From positions 1-27,742 of the forward strand of contig JAFDUB010000006.1 of NCBI GenBank assembly GCA_019594025.1: a stretch of 27,742 nucleotides of DNA, given 5' to 3'. Made by a program: the position numbers and the translations under genes. This DNA comes from Thermoplasmata archaeon (GTDB lineage: Archaea > Thermoplasmatota > Thermoplasmata > Halarchaeoplasmatales > Halarchaeoplasmataceae). The notes beneath the pieces are model-generated. The model saw nothing but the letters and a program-made list of their open reading frames with translations. It had not been told where the DNA came from and did no database searches. This document shows, one piece after another, positions 6,950 to 15,472 of this stretch (within the stretch, counting starts at the first letter, position 1; each line of letters begins with the position of its first letter).

Positions 6950-8065
6950 TCAAGCCTGCACTGGTACCAGCTTGTATTCTCTGAAACCCTGAAGAACACG
7001 CATGTATCCCCTTTCCCGTATCTCTTTGTTCAATTCTGCATCACCAGTATCGGCTCTGAGGTAAGAGATCCGTTTTAACTTGGTAGGTGTCGCCATTATG
7101 TATATGTTGTTTAACCCGGCGAGCCGTACAACTTTAGGACTGATTTGTTGATTTCCTCTACCTAAAAAAAACCCTTGGTTTCCTATGACGGAGACAGCTA
7201 TCTTCACACCTTTTGAACCTTCCGCTTCTGTGAGTATCTCTTTCTCGGAAACATCCAGGGCCACTACCTTCTTTCCCTTTAAAATATCGACCCCTAGCAG
7301 CGTATAGTCAACATCCAAGGCCTTCTGTATCTCGGCGGTGGTGGACCCGGGTCCGAGTATGAAAAGGTGTTCGGGAAAACGTTCCATCTCTTCGATCATA
7401 TATCTGGCTAGATCGTACTTTAGGTCGTCTTCGGCCACCGATCTATAACTCTGCTTTCCCATCTGTATGTAATGTGGTTCGTACACCGTTTTAGCCTCTC
7501 CGTGAAGCTTTATCTCCCATTCCCCTTCCCGATACCTGTCTTCGTCTAGATCCATTATCTCGACGGTATCTATGCCCGCTTCACCGGAAACGAACATGTT
7601 GAAAAGCTCAGCACTAGCTTCCGGGTTGATACCGAAGACACCGCTGTACATTTTAACACCGGAGGGTATACCTAGCATGGGAATATCGGTTTCGACCACC
7701 TCGAAAATATCCCTGGCGGTTCCGTCCCCACCGCAGAAAACGATGAGGTCCACACCGGCTTCAAGAAAGGCTTCTACCGTTTTTGTTGTATCCTCGATTT
7801 TAGTATCGCCTATACCGTCTGATGATAGTACTACCTGTATATCATCGTCGGGAAACCGCTCTAGAAGCATCTCTTCGCCCATGCTCCCTCCGGCGGTGAG
7901 CCATGTATGCCCTCTTTTCATCTTTTTCAATGCATCTTTAGCTCTGTCCGGTGCCACGGGTTCGGCTCCCTTCCGAACCGCCTCTTTGTAAACCCCGTCG
8001 GTCCCTTTCAAACCAACTCTACCACCCATGCCTGCGATGGGATTGACCACGAAGCCGATTTTCAT
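6950..8065 (-). CDS. ATP-NAD kinase-family protein (archaeal long form)
   Basis: The 371-residue protein opens with KIGFVVNPIAGMGGRVGLKGTDG (residues 2-24) and carries the diphosphate-binding motif VFCGGDGTARDIFEVV (GGDGT at 112-116), both hallmarks of the NAD-kinase/diacylglycerol-kinase superfamily. Further conserved pieces are MLGIPSGVKMYSGVFG (about 135-150), LFILGPGSTTAEIQ (about 234-247) and the SVIGNQGFFLGRGNQQISP stretch. The long archaeal form, also related to bacterial AcoX-like proteins, is annotated as ATP-NAD kinase family; phosphorylating NAD to NADP in the cytoplasm is likely but unproven for this subfamily. GGAG lies about 4 bases before the ATG. The gene is divergent from queE, sharing a 79-base promoter region, and its 3' end nearly meets the RsbX-like gene. 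Confidence 0.85.
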   Translation of the reverse strand: MKIGFVVNPIAGMGGRVGLKGTDGVYKEAVRKGAEPVAPDRAKDALKKMKRGHTWLTAGGSMGEEMLLERFPDDDIQVVLSSDGIGDTKIEDTTKTVEAFLEAGVDLIVFCGGDGTARDIFEVVETDIPMLGIPSGVKMYSGVFGINPEASAELFNMFVSGEAGIDTVEIMDLDEDRYREGEWEIKLHGEAKTVYEPHYIQMGKQSYRSVAEDDLKYDLARYMIEEMERFPEHLFILGPGSTTAEIQKALDVDYTLLGVDILKGKKVVALDVSEKEILTEAEGSKGVKIAVSVIGNQGFFLGRGNQQISPKVVRLAGLNNIYIMATPTKLKRISYLRADTGDAELNKEIRERGYMRVLQGFREYKLVPVQA

Positions 8066-8144
8066 GTTACTCCGGACGTGGGACGATTATGTTAAGCTTT
8101 TTGGAAACGTTAGTTATATTACCTACTCTACACTATTACCCATC
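8066..8144. promoter_or_regulatory. divergent promoter region between the NAD-kinase-like gene and queE
   Basis: This 79-base gap serves two divergent genes. For queE, TTATAT at 8114-8119 lies 26-31 bases before the ATG with no SD, suggesting a leaderless mRNA. For the NAD-kinase-like gene, an AT-rich TTAACATAATC on the minus strand (about 8085-8096) is the best TATA candidate, with GGAG next to its ATG. No preQ1-type riboswitch structure was recognised. Confidence 0.5.
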
Positions 8145-8768
8145 ATGGAAATAACGGAGATCCTTTACTCACTGCAGGGAGAGGGCAAATGCATCGGCCG
8201 CCCCACCACGTTCATAAGGACCGCGGGCTGTAACATGCGGTGCGAATGGTGTGACACCGACTACGCATGGGCAAGGGGTACGAAAATGGACATCCCCGAG
8301 GTAATGAATAGAGTTGCTGAATACCCTTCTCACAGGTACTGCGTCACAGGTGGCGAACCTCTGCTTCAGGACGATTTGATGGATTTAGTTGAAAGATTAC
8401 AAGAGCTGGGGGAGGTATCTTTGGAGACCAATGGGTCCTTGGATATAGAGCCCTTCCTCTCCACGCAAGCGATGATATCCATGGATTATAAGGTCCCCTC
8501 TTCGGGTATGACATCTAAGGTAAGAAAGGAGAATGTGAATCTACTTCGGGAAAAAGATCAGCTCAAATTCGTGATCGCAAACATCGACGATTACGATTTT
8601 GCACTGAAAGTCATCGAAGAAAACGATATCCATGCAGAATTGGTGTTCCAACCCGAGGGCGGCACCCATCTGAAAATGTTAGCGGATAGGGTGGTAAAAG
8701 ACGGAGTGGATGTGAGAGTACTTCCACAGCTTCACAAACTGATATGGGGTGAAGAGAAGGGACGCTAG
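8145..8768 (+). CDS. queE: 7-carboxy-7-deazaguanine synthase
   Basis: The 207-residue radical-SAM enzyme converts 6-carboxytetrahydropterin to 7-carboxy-7-deazaguanine in the pathway to archaeosine (G+) in archaeal tRNA. The opening ITEILYSLQGEGKCIGRPTTF is characteristic of QueE, and the cluster motif C29-x3-C33-x2-C36 (TAGCNMRCEWCDTDYAW) is intact. VTGGEPLLQ (about 66-74) and SLETNGS (about 97-103) are the GGEP SAM-binding and following strands. The reading frame continues upstream, but the ATG at 8145 matches the family start and is correctly spaced from a TATA element. Its TAG stop and that of the convergent methylthiotransferase gene share the palindrome CTAG (8765-8768). No other archaeosine gene is in the window. 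Confidence 0.92.
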   Translation: MEITEILYSLQGEGKCIGRPTTFIRTAGCNMRCEWCDTDYAWARGTKMDIPEVMNRVAEYPSHRYCVTGGEPLLQDDLMDLVERLQELGEVSLETNGSLDIEPFLSTQAMISMDYKVPSSGMTSKVRKENVNLLREKDQLKFVIANIDDYDFALKVIEENDIHAELVFQPEGGTHLKMLADRVVKDGVDVRVLPQLHKLIWGEEKGR

Positions 8769-9964
8769 TTTATAGTTCCAGAAAGATAAACACCGCTAGC
8801 ATCGGTAATTTTTACCTCCACCCAATCACCTAGAAGATCATGCCTATTATCGTCTATAACAACCACTTTGTAGTTGTTCATCCTCCCCATCATCGTATCG
8901 TTTTTACCTTTCTCTAGAACTAAGATATTGGTATTTATCCCGACGAACTCGTCGTTCTTCTTTTTACTGTTCTCCGCATGTAGGTCTGTAAGTATTTTAG
9001 AGCGCCGTTTCTTTTCACGGGAATGGATATTATCCACCATATCCATAGCTTTTGTGCCTGGCCGAGGACTGAAACGAGTTATATTAACTATATCCGGTTT
9101 TACCTCTTCTAGGATAGAAACGGTTCTCTTGAAATCTTCTTTAGTTTCTCCGGGAAAACCAGGGATAACGTCCGTTGAAATGGTAATATCTGGTATACTC
9201 TTTTTAACCTCCCTTATCAAATCCATCCACTGCCCCACGGTGTACTCTCTCTTCATACGCTTGAGAACGCCGTTGGAACCTGACTGTAGGGGGAGATGAA
9301 GAAAGCGGTAGAAATGAGAGTCATTCATACATTCCATAAGCTCTTCTTTGATAGGTAGTGCCGTGTTTGGGTTCATCATTCCCAATCGGATACGATGCTC
9401 CCCTGAGTAACTATCCAGCTCTTTCATTAAATCGATCAGGTTAGTATCGATATCAAGCCCGTATGAAGCCGTATCCTGGCAGGTGATCCTAACCTCTTTA
9501 ACACCTTTTTGAAGCAAGCTCTCGAATCGCCTTTTGATTGATTCTTTATCATGACTCCTCAAACAACCTCTTGCAAGCTTGGTGATACAGTACGTACAGG
9601 TTCCAACGCATCCGGTGGATATGGGTACGGTCCCAAAGAGAGAGTGCTCTGGTTCGAAGGACATGTTAACTTCTCCGGCATCTACCAGTGTTAAACCAGG
9701 ATAAGCTCGTTTCAGTTCTTTCCCTCCAATCGTGGCCAAACAGCCGGTAACTATGATATCGTCACAACATTCTTTTAATTCCTGAATACGCCTTTTCATC
9801 CTCTCTTCCGTTTTTTTGATAACTACGCAGGTGCCTATAACGGCCGTATCCGCCTCTAGGGGATCGTCCACTTCGATATGTCCCTGGCAGACCATTTTTT
9901 CGGCCAGCATCTTTGTTTCTCCCTGATTCAGGGTGCATCCATAGGCCTCTACATAGAACTTCAT
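8765..9964 (-). CDS. tRNA t6A37 methylthiotransferase (MtaB/CDKAL1 type)
   Basis: The 399-residue protein is a radical-SAM methylthiotransferase that adds a methylthio group to N6-threonylcarbamoyladenosine at position 37 of ANN-decoding tRNAs. All three domains are visible. The N-terminal UPF0004 domain begins KFYVEAYGCTLNQGE with cluster cysteines C10, C46 and C75. The radical-SAM core has C119-x3-C123-x2-C126 (STGCVGTCTYCITKLARG). A C-terminal TRAM-like domain of about 60 residues starts near NTNILVLEKG. The Y-G-C-T-x-N start is typical of the archaeal/eukaryotic (CDKAL1-like) branch rather than MiaB. It ends convergently against queE with overlapping stop codons. It may form the end of the run of minus-strand genes beginning with the MATE exporters, but a 33-base gap separates it from them. 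Confidence 0.9.
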   Translation of the reverse strand: MKFYVEAYGCTLNQGETKMLAEKMVCQGHIEVDDPLEADTAVIGTCVVIKKTEERMKRRIQELKECCDDIIVTGCLATIGGKELKRAYPGLTLVDAGEVNMSFEPEHSLFGTVPISTGCVGTCTYCITKLARGCLRSHDKESIKRRFESLLQKGVKEVRITCQDTASYGLDIDTNLIDLMKELDSYSGEHRIRLGMMNPNTALPIKEELMECMNDSHFYRFLHLPLQSGSNGVLKRMKREYTVGQWMDLIREVKKSIPDITISTDVIPGFPGETKEDFKRTVSILEEVKPDIVNITRFSPRPGTKAMDMVDNIHSREKKRRSKILTDLHAENSKKKNDEFVGINTNILVLEKGKNDTMMGRMNNYKVVVIDDNRHDLLGDWVEVKITDASGVYLSGTIN

Positions 9965-9997
9965 TTTAACTCCCTTTGACGAAGGTTGTATTTTAGA

Positions 9998-11473
9998 TTA
10001 TTCCCTCTCCTTACGATTAATGAATTTCTTTATATTAGGTATTAAAGATGGTTTTTTATCTATTATCTTTTCCTTCCACCATCCTTTCTTATAGAGCCAG
10101 TAAGAGGCGATACCTGCACCAACGTTGCTGAGACCGATAGCTAACCATGCTCCTGTAAAATTCAAAGCTAATGCGAATCCAAATATCAGTATCATAGGTA
10201 TCCTCAGGCCCCATAAACGTGTCAAGCTGAGACTGAACTGTTGACCGGTGTGCCCGGAACCGTTCAATGCTCCAGAAACCGCCTCGTAAATAGCGAAGAA
10301 AGGGGCCCCTATAGCTAGAATGGCGAGGTACATTGCACCGATCTCGATCACCATGGGTTCGTCGGGAATGAAGAATGCCACCAACTGATATCTGAATATC
10401 ACTAGTATCAACGATATAATTGACATAAAAACGATCATCAAGCTCATGGCTTTATTCGTGGTTTCCTCGGCGCGAGCCTTTTTGTCAGCTCCCAATGCCT
10501 GACCTACCATGGTGCTTATGGCCATCATGAAACCCCCTAGTACCACAAAGGTGATGTTGATTATCCTTCCACCGATGCCATAGGCGGCAAGCACCTGTTC
10601 TTGGTGTGGCATCATGGCGAGCAAGCCTGCTAAAACCACAAACCCTACCGCTTCTTCCATACGTGCAAGTGTCGCGGGAATACCGATCTTAAAGAATTTT
10701 TTAATTTTATTTATGTCTGGCCTTAAATAGGATAACTTTAGTTTAATTCCGACCCTACCGGTATAGATCATGTATAAAGCCAAAGCCAATCCGACGGTCC
10801 GTGCTGATACAGTAGCTATTGCCGCCCCTCTAATACCCATATGAGGAAAGGGTCCAAGTCCGAATATCAATATAGGATCTAACAATATGTTGATAAGTAC
10901 GGACACGCTCATAACCAATGTCGGTGTTATTGTATCTCCCCACGCTCTCAATGAAAAAGAAAATGCACCTAAGAGTAAAAGAACAGGGAAACCAATGAAT
11001 ATTATCTGCAGGTAAGTGGTTGCGTAAGGTACAATCTCTCCTTCACTGGTCAAAAAATTGAGGAATGGTTCGGCTGCAAAGAATCCTACTGCACCCAGAA
11101 CTACAGAGAGAACAAGAAACAAGAAAAACATCTGGCCGGTGTCGTGATAAGCTTCTTTATACTTTTTAGCTCCGGTGTGCTGAGATATCATGGCTATTGC
11201 AGATATCCCTAGTCCGATTTCAATAGAAAGGAGAAGGAAGACAAAGGGCCAAGCGAGGCTCACAGCCCCTACGGAGAGAGTGTTTTCTGGTGAAGGCAGT
11301 CTGCCCAACCAAAAGGTGTCCACTAGGTTGTATGCTGTCTGGAGTAGAGATGCCACCATCATGGGCCATGCTAGTTTGAATAGAACAGGAACTATATCTC
11401 CTTCTATTATTTCGTCTTTCGAGGGACGTCCCATCCGTGATTTTAGGTATTCATATATATTTCGAACTTTCAT
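9998..11473 (-). CDS. MATE-family efflux transporter (second of a tandem pair)
   Basis: The 491-residue polytopic membrane protein has about 12 hydrophobic segments arranged as two homologous halves. It shows MATE signatures: WPMMVASLLQTAYNLVDTFWLG in the first helix, the F-S-x-R-A-W-G-D-T-x-T-P segment, and the second-half GQALGADKKARAEETT. MATE proteins export cationic drugs or metabolites using a sodium or proton gradient. The ATG at 11473 is chosen because the sequence from MKVRNIYEYLKSRMGRPS matches the start of the neighbouring paralog (MEFNNIYSYLHSRLGRPS). It begins 19 bases after the upstream MATE stop, so the pair is cotranscribed with the MarR gene. The two proteins align along their length, indicating a gene duplication; they may act separately or as a heteromer. 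Confidence 0.92.
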   Translation of the reverse strand: MKVRNIYEYLKSRMGRPSKDEIIEGDIVPVLFKLAWPMMVASLLQTAYNLVDTFWLGRLPSPENTLSVGAVSLAWPFVFLLLSIEIGLGISAIAMISQHTGAKKYKEAYHDTGQMFFLFLVLSVVLGAVGFFAAEPFLNFLTSEGEIVPYATTYLQIIFIGFPVLLLLGAFSFSLRAWGDTITPTLVMSVSVLINILLDPILIFGLGPFPHMGIRGAAIATVSARTVGLALALYMIYTGRVGIKLKLSYLRPDINKIKKFFKIGIPATLARMEEAVGFVVLAGLLAMMPHQEQVLAAYGIGGRIINITFVVLGGFMMAISTMVGQALGADKKARAEETTNKAMSLMIVFMSIISLILVIFRYQLVAFFIPDEPMVIEIGAMYLAILAIGAPFFAIYEAVSGALNGSGHTGQQFSLSLTRLWGLRIPMILIFGFALALNFTGAWLAIGLSNVGAGIASYWLYKKGWWKEKIIDKKPSLIPNIKKFINRKERE

Positions 11474-11492
11474 TGTTCCATTGCTCTGTTCA

Positions 11493-12944
11493 TTACCTCG
11501 GCATGGAAGCTTTGGCCGGGGGTCCTTTATCGATAACCTTCTCTTTCCACCACCCCATCTTATAAACCACATAGGCTAAACTTCCGGATACTACGTTGCT
11601 CAGCGCAATCGCCAACCATGCACCGGTGGAGTTAAGACCTAGTACGAATGCTAAAACAAATAGCAGTGGAAGACGTAATACCCACAATCGGGTGATGCTG
11701 ATTCCCAACTGCTGCTTTGTATGACCAGAACCGTTCAGGGTGGCGGAAACCGCTTCGAATATGGCGAAGAAAGGCGCGCCGATAGCTAAGATTAAAAGGA
11801 ATTCCGCTCCCATACTGACCACTTCCGGTTGATCTCGGATAAAGAAGTTGAATAAAGGAAATCTAATCAGGACAAGAATAATTCCTATTATACTCATCAA
11901 TATCATCATCACCATTATTCCTTTCTTTGCGGTCATGTCCGCCCTTTCGTACTTTTCCGCACCAAGGGATTGGCCTATTATGGTACTCAAGGCCATCCCT
12001 AGACCCCAAACGATCACGAAGCTTATACCTATTAACCGCCCGCCTATAGAGTAGGCAGCTAACACGTCCTCGTGCATTGGCAAAAGGGCCAAAGCGCCTA
12101 CGAAAATGATGAATTCTGACGAATCTAATACACGTGCCGCGGTAGCTGGTAGCCCTATCTTGAAGAACTTTTTTATGCGGTTCATATCCGGTTTTAGGTA
12201 CTTTAATTTAATTTTAAGATCGATCCTTCCTGATGAGAGCATGTATATCGCGATAATAGCACCGACCGTACGTGATAAAACCGTGGCGATAGCGGCTCCA
12301 CGTATACCCCATGCCGGAACAGGCCCAAACCCAAAGATGAATATCGGATCTAAAAATATGTTCAACAGAACGCTGATAGCCATTATAGCGGTGGGTGTTA
12401 TAGTATCACCCCATGCTCGAAGACTAAAAGAAAAGGCAGCAAAGGTGAGCAATGCTGGAAAACCTAAGAAGATTATCTGCAGGTAAGCGGTAGCCGGTCC
12501 TACGACGGGGCTGCTACCAGTGAGTAAATTCAGGAAAGGTTCGGCGATAAAGAATCCCACTAATCCAAGAGTTATCGAGAGTGATATGAAAATGAAGAAT
12601 AACTGACCTGCGTCTTTACTTGCCGCCTTGTACCTCTTAGCTCCTGTGTTCTGCGAAATCAAAGCTATGCCCGCGATACCCAACCCCAACTCGATAGATA
12701 CCATCAACATCACGAAGGGCCAAGAGACGCCTACGGCCGCCACCGCGTCCCTATTCATAGGTGGGGGTAATTGTCCCAGCCAGAACGTATCTATAAGATT
12801 ATATGCGGTCTGTAGGAGGGAAGCCAACATCATAGGCCACCCCAGTTTGAAAAGAAGCGGTACTATGTCTCCCTCTATTATCTCTTCTTTGCTAGGACGT
12901 CCGAGTCGTGAATGTAAGTATGAATAAATGTTATTGAATTCCAT
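11493..12944 (-). CDS. MATE-family efflux transporter (first of a tandem pair)
   Basis: This 483-residue, about 12-helix MATE exporter is paralogous to the next gene. Conserved features are GWPMMLASLLQTAYNLIDTF in helix 1, SFSLRAWGDTITPT before the mid-protein helices, and IIGQSLGAEKYERA in the second half. Its ATG directly abuts the MarR stop (12945), so translation is probably coupled and expression should be under the MarR regulator. Export of a toxic cation, antibiotic or metabolite by ion antiport is expected from the family; the substrate cannot be read from the sequence. Both paralogs begin with the same short cytoplasmic motif, G-R-P-S-K-[ED]-E-I-I-E-G-D-I-V-P, just before helix 1. 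Confidence 0.93.
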   Translation of the reverse strand: MEFNNIYSYLHSRLGRPSKEEIIEGDIVPLLFKLGWPMMLASLLQTAYNLIDTFWLGQLPPPMNRDAVAAVGVSWPFVMLMVSIELGLGIAGIALISQNTGAKRYKAASKDAGQLFFIFISLSITLGLVGFFIAEPFLNLLTGSSPVVGPATAYLQIIFLGFPALLTFAAFSFSLRAWGDTITPTAIMAISVLLNIFLDPIFIFGFGPVPAWGIRGAAIATVLSRTVGAIIAIYMLSSGRIDLKIKLKYLKPDMNRIKKFFKIGLPATAARVLDSSEFIIFVGALALLPMHEDVLAAYSIGGRLIGISFVIVWGLGMALSTIIGQSLGAEKYERADMTAKKGIMVMMILMSIIGIILVLIRFPLFNFFIRDQPEVVSMGAEFLLILAIGAPFFAIFEAVSATLNGSGHTKQQLGISITRLWVLRLPLLFVLAFVLGLNSTGAWLAIALSNVVSGSLAYVVYKMGWWKEKVIDKGPPAKASMPR

Positions 12945-13382
12945 CTATCTGTCCACCACCTCTTCCACGTTCTCTAGGATTTGTTCTAAGTATGTTATGT
13001 ATTTCTCCTTGTCCTCTTCAGAGAACTTATTAAACATGATCTCGTCGACTTCGTTATCGATTTTTTCCACAATATCTTCTATTTCCTCTCTCTTTTCAGT
13101 AAGGTATATTCTTTTAACCCTTTTATCGTCAGGGTCTTTCTCCATCCTCAGGTAGCCCTCCCTTTCCAACTTATTTACCATCTTAGAGGTAGTCGATTTC
13201 GAGATCATGACATCCTCACAAATCTCTTTTTGAGATACACCGTCTCCCTTTTTGAGTAGCATTACCAGAAAAGGAAATTCACCTCTGCTGAATCCGTAAG
13301 GTTCTATCTTTTTCCTAAGATGCATTATGAGCTTACGTTGGATTATGGAATGCAGCTTTAGAACCGATTTCCTTTCTGGCAT
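12945..13382 (-). CDS. MarR-family transcriptional regulator of the MATE operon
   Basis: The 145-residue protein has a MarR-type winged helix-turn-helix. A helical dimerisation region is followed by GVSQKEICEDVMISKSTTSK (about 48-67, with the recognition helix in the second half), KLEREGYLRMEKDPDDKRV (the beta-wing with the family D-x-D-x-R signature) and a C-terminal dimer helix. MarR proteins usually repress drug-efflux operons and release DNA on ligand binding. Here the gene heads the MarR-MATE-MATE operon, and two identical palindromes flank its TATA box, so autoregulation is likely. Start 13382 is about 20-30 bases from that TATA with no SD, which fits a leaderless start. The ligand is unknown. 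Confidence 0.9.
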   Translation of the reverse strand: MPERKSVLKLHSIIQRKLIMHLRKKIEPYGFSRGEFPFLVMLLKKGDGVSQKEICEDVMISKSTTSKMVNKLEREGYLRMEKDPDDKRVKRIYLTEKREEIEDIVEKIDNEVDEIMFNKFSEEDKEKYITYLEQILENVEEVVDR

Positions 13383-13385
13383 ATG

Positions 13386-13431
13386 GTTTCGGTAGAAACT
13401 AAATATATATAATAGTTTCGGTAGAAACTAA
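13386..13431 (-). promoter_or_regulatory. MarR-operon promoter with paired palindromic operators
   Basis: The 17-base sequence GTTTCGGTAGAAACTAA occurs twice with no mismatch (13386-13402 and 13415-13431). Each copy contains the hairpin-like palindrome GTTTC-GGTA-GAAAC. Between them lies the AT run 13401-13413, read on the minus strand as ATTATATATATTT, a strong TATA box 19-31 bases before the MarR ATG. Copy 1 would cover the start of transcription and copy 2 the BRE side of the TATA. The copies are 29 bases apart, close to three helical turns, so two dimers could bind one face. Copy 2 overlaps the stop codon of the upstream RNase HI gene. Binding by the adjacent MarR protein is inferred. Confidence 0.75.
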
Positions 13432-13853
13432 TACCCCTTCTCATCCAATACTGTATTTATCTTTTTATCTACTCTTGAAACGTACTTGTTTTCTCGAGGT
13501 ACGTGTTTGTGCAGAACTTTTCCCATTTGTTTTTTCAATCCCTTTACCTTTTTAACCAATATTTTTAGGTTTTTTGATTTGACGGAGTACTCACCAGTCA
13601 ATTGTTTAACTAGAAGTTGACTGTCCGAATAATGGATAATTTCTTTTGAACTATATATGATCGCTCGTTCAAGTCCCCAAATTAGTGCACTATATTCCGC
13701 CTCGTTATTGGTTGCTTTTCCGATATATTTTGCATCTTCTTCGAGCTTCTCTTCAAAATCACTGGCATAGATCGAATAGCCTATTGCGGCCGGTCCTGGG
13801 TTACCTCTACTGGCACCGTCGGTGGCAATGGATATTTGTTCGTATCCTGTCAT
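13428..13853 (-). CDS. rnhA: ribonuclease HI
   Basis: The 141-residue enzyme degrades the RNA strand of RNA-DNA hybrids. All four catalytic carboxylates are visible: D12 in ATDGASRGNPGPA, E53 in ATNNEAEYSAL, D77 in HYSDSQLLVKQL and D129 in SRVDKKIN. The G-N-P-G motif after the first Asp and the K-N-x-x-L segment near residue 94 are typical. The length matches bacterial and archaeal type 1 RNase HI; the eukaryote-type N-terminal hybrid-binding domain is absent. Its stop codon lies inside the distal operator of the MarR operon. The gene is 44 bases downstream of the metallo-beta-lactamase/rhodanese gene on the same strand. Confidence is high for the family, and no active-site defect is seen. 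Confidence 0.93.
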   Translation of the reverse strand: MTGYEQISIATDGASRGNPGPAAIGYSIYASDFEEKLEEDAKYIGKATNNEAEYSALIWGLERAIIYSSKEIIHYSDSQLLVKQLTGEYSVKSKNLKILVKKVKGLKKQMGKVLHKHVPRENKYVSRVDKKINTVLDEKGY

Positions 13854-13896
13854 GTTGTTTTAGCTTTATTTTCTGATACTATTTGACCTTTGGCAT

Positions 13897-15243
13897 CTAT
13901 CTCGAAACTGAATATCCAGCACTTTCCCAGGCGTTCATGCCTCCCATGACGTTAACCACGCCTTGAAATCCGTTAGTCTTGAGAATGCTGGCAACCACGC
14001 TTGTTTTGTACCCCGAATCGCAGTAAACCACTAATTTTTTGTTGGGTAAATCCTCTAAATGCTCCTGTATTTCACCGGCATAAATATGATGTGACCCTTT
14101 GATGTGCCCCTGTTCAAACTTTTTAATATCTCTTATATCGATCAAGTAAAAATCTTCCTCGATTTTATCATGAAGGTCGTGTACACTCCAAACTTCTATC
14201 TGCTCTAATCTTTCTCCGGACGTGTGCCATGAATGGAATCCGTTGGAAAGATAACCGGTCACGTTATCGTATCCCAATCTTATGAGACATCTGTAGATTT
14301 TTTCGTTTGAGCAACCCCCGATGATAACTATGGGGTCTTCGTAATTCAAGAACCATCCCGCGAAGTGAGGTAATCCGTCCTTCCATATATTCAAGCTACC
14401 CGGTACATGGGCGCCTGAGAATGACATGGGATCTCGCACGTCTAAAATCTGTACGGTATCCATATCTTTTAAATCATCTTTAGAAAGGGCTTTAAGATGC
14501 CCATATTTATCTGTGAGCGGTGCACCGTTCTTATTGTAATCTTCCATCTTTCTAAAGTATGGCGGGCGGTATAGTTTTTCCTCTTTTTTTTCTTTTAAAA
14601 ACTCATACTTATCTATCTTTAAAAGCGGGTTGTTTTTGCGTTGATAGCCTATGGTCGTGAACACCTGATTGCTTATGTTACCTCCACAGACCGAACCCTG
14701 TCCGTGTGCGGGACAAAGAAGTACTCCGTCGTCTAACTTTAATAATTTATCGTGCAGGCTGTGGTACAGGTTGTTAGCCATTCTTTCCCGCTCCTCCATT
14801 CCGTACAGATCGGTTCGCCCTACATCGCCTGCGAAAAGTGCATCTCCAGTAAAGACCATCAAAGGAGTGTTCGAAACGCTTTTGTCCCGCAGTACCAACG
14901 AGATGCTTTCATCGGTATGTCCCGGTGTTTCTAGAACTTCTAACTCCAATTGACCGATTTTGAAACTATCGCCTTCATTGACACTCTCTCCGTATTTAAA
15001 ATCTAGACCGACACCGTGATATACCTCTGAGTCGGTAGCTTCCATCAATTCTGTAGAACCTATAACGTAATCTTCGTTTCTATGGGTTTCAAAAACGTGG
15101 GTTATTTTCATATCGTTTTTTTCCGCAACCTTTAGATATATGTCTATGTCCCTTCTAGGGTCGATTACCGCTCCTACTCCTTCGGAGCCTATAAAATAGG
15201 AATAATGTGCTAATCCCTCTGTTCGTACTATCTCGAATATCAT
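13897..15243 (-). CDS. metallo-beta-lactamase fold protein with two rhodanese domains (persulfide dioxygenase/sulfurtransferase type)
   Basis: The 448-residue protein joins an ETHE1-like metallo-beta-lactamase domain (about 1-200) to two rhodanese domains (about 255-345 and 355-447). Such fusions act in persulfide oxidation or sulfur transfer in the cytoplasm. The ETHE1 iron ligands appear conserved: H54 in ETHRNEDYVIG, H109 in TPGHTDES, D134 in FTGDALF, with H180 in CPAHGQG. The usual H-x-H-x-D-H box reads H-R-N-E-D-Y, a variant I recall from this fusion group. Rhodanese 1 has C311 in IIGGCSNE; rhodanese 2 has an active-site-like loop CDSGYKTS (C408). The reading frame runs upstream to 15354, but the ATG at 15243 matches the family start and lies about 30-40 bases from a TTTATCC element. 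A role in sulfide or persulfide detoxification is inferred. Confidence 0.85.
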   Translation of the reverse strand: MIFEIVRTEGLAHYSYFIGSEGVGAVIDPRRDIDIYLKVAEKNDMKITHVFETHRNEDYVIGSTELMEATDSEVYHGVGLDFKYGESVNEGDSFKIGQLELEVLETPGHTDESISLVLRDKSVSNTPLMVFTGDALFAGDVGRTDLYGMEERERMANNLYHSLHDKLLKLDDGVLLCPAHGQGSVCGGNISNQVFTTIGYQRKNNPLLKIDKYEFLKEKKEEKLYRPPYFRKMEDYNKNGAPLTDKYGHLKALSKDDLKDMDTVQILDVRDPMSFSGAHVPGSLNIWKDGLPHFAGWFLNYEDPIVIIGGCSNEKIYRCLIRLGYDNVTGYLSNGFHSWHTSGERLEQIEVWSVHDLHDKIEEDFYLIDIRDIKKFEQGHIKGSHHIYAGEIQEHLEDLPNKKLVVYCDSGYKTSVVASILKTNGFQGVVNVMGGMNAWESAGYSVSR

Positions 15244-15472
15244 TTTATCACTGGTAATATGGTAGATAAAGGGAGGGATAAATAGTTTGACTTCTTCCTG
15301 AGAAAATAGTTTTATTTTTACCTGTGAGAGATTGCTGTACGGAGACATGCCCATACAAGGTCTTAGAACGGGAATTTCTTGATCTCCAACGTCGCATTTT
15401 TCCCGTCACTGTAAACACGCATCCGGTGCTATTTAGTGGCACCTGTGCAAAACCGGTTAAATTAGCAAAAAG

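Noticed and set aside
13386..13431. Two-copy repeat as a minimal CRISPR array
   Set aside because: The 17-base units and 12-base AT spacer containing the TATA box fit operators, not repeats and spacers.
15248..15442. 64-codon minus-strand frame upstream of the rhodanese fusion
   Set aside because: It lies in the divergent promoter gap and overlaps the out-of-frame extension of the neighbouring gene, with no RBS or recognisable sequence.
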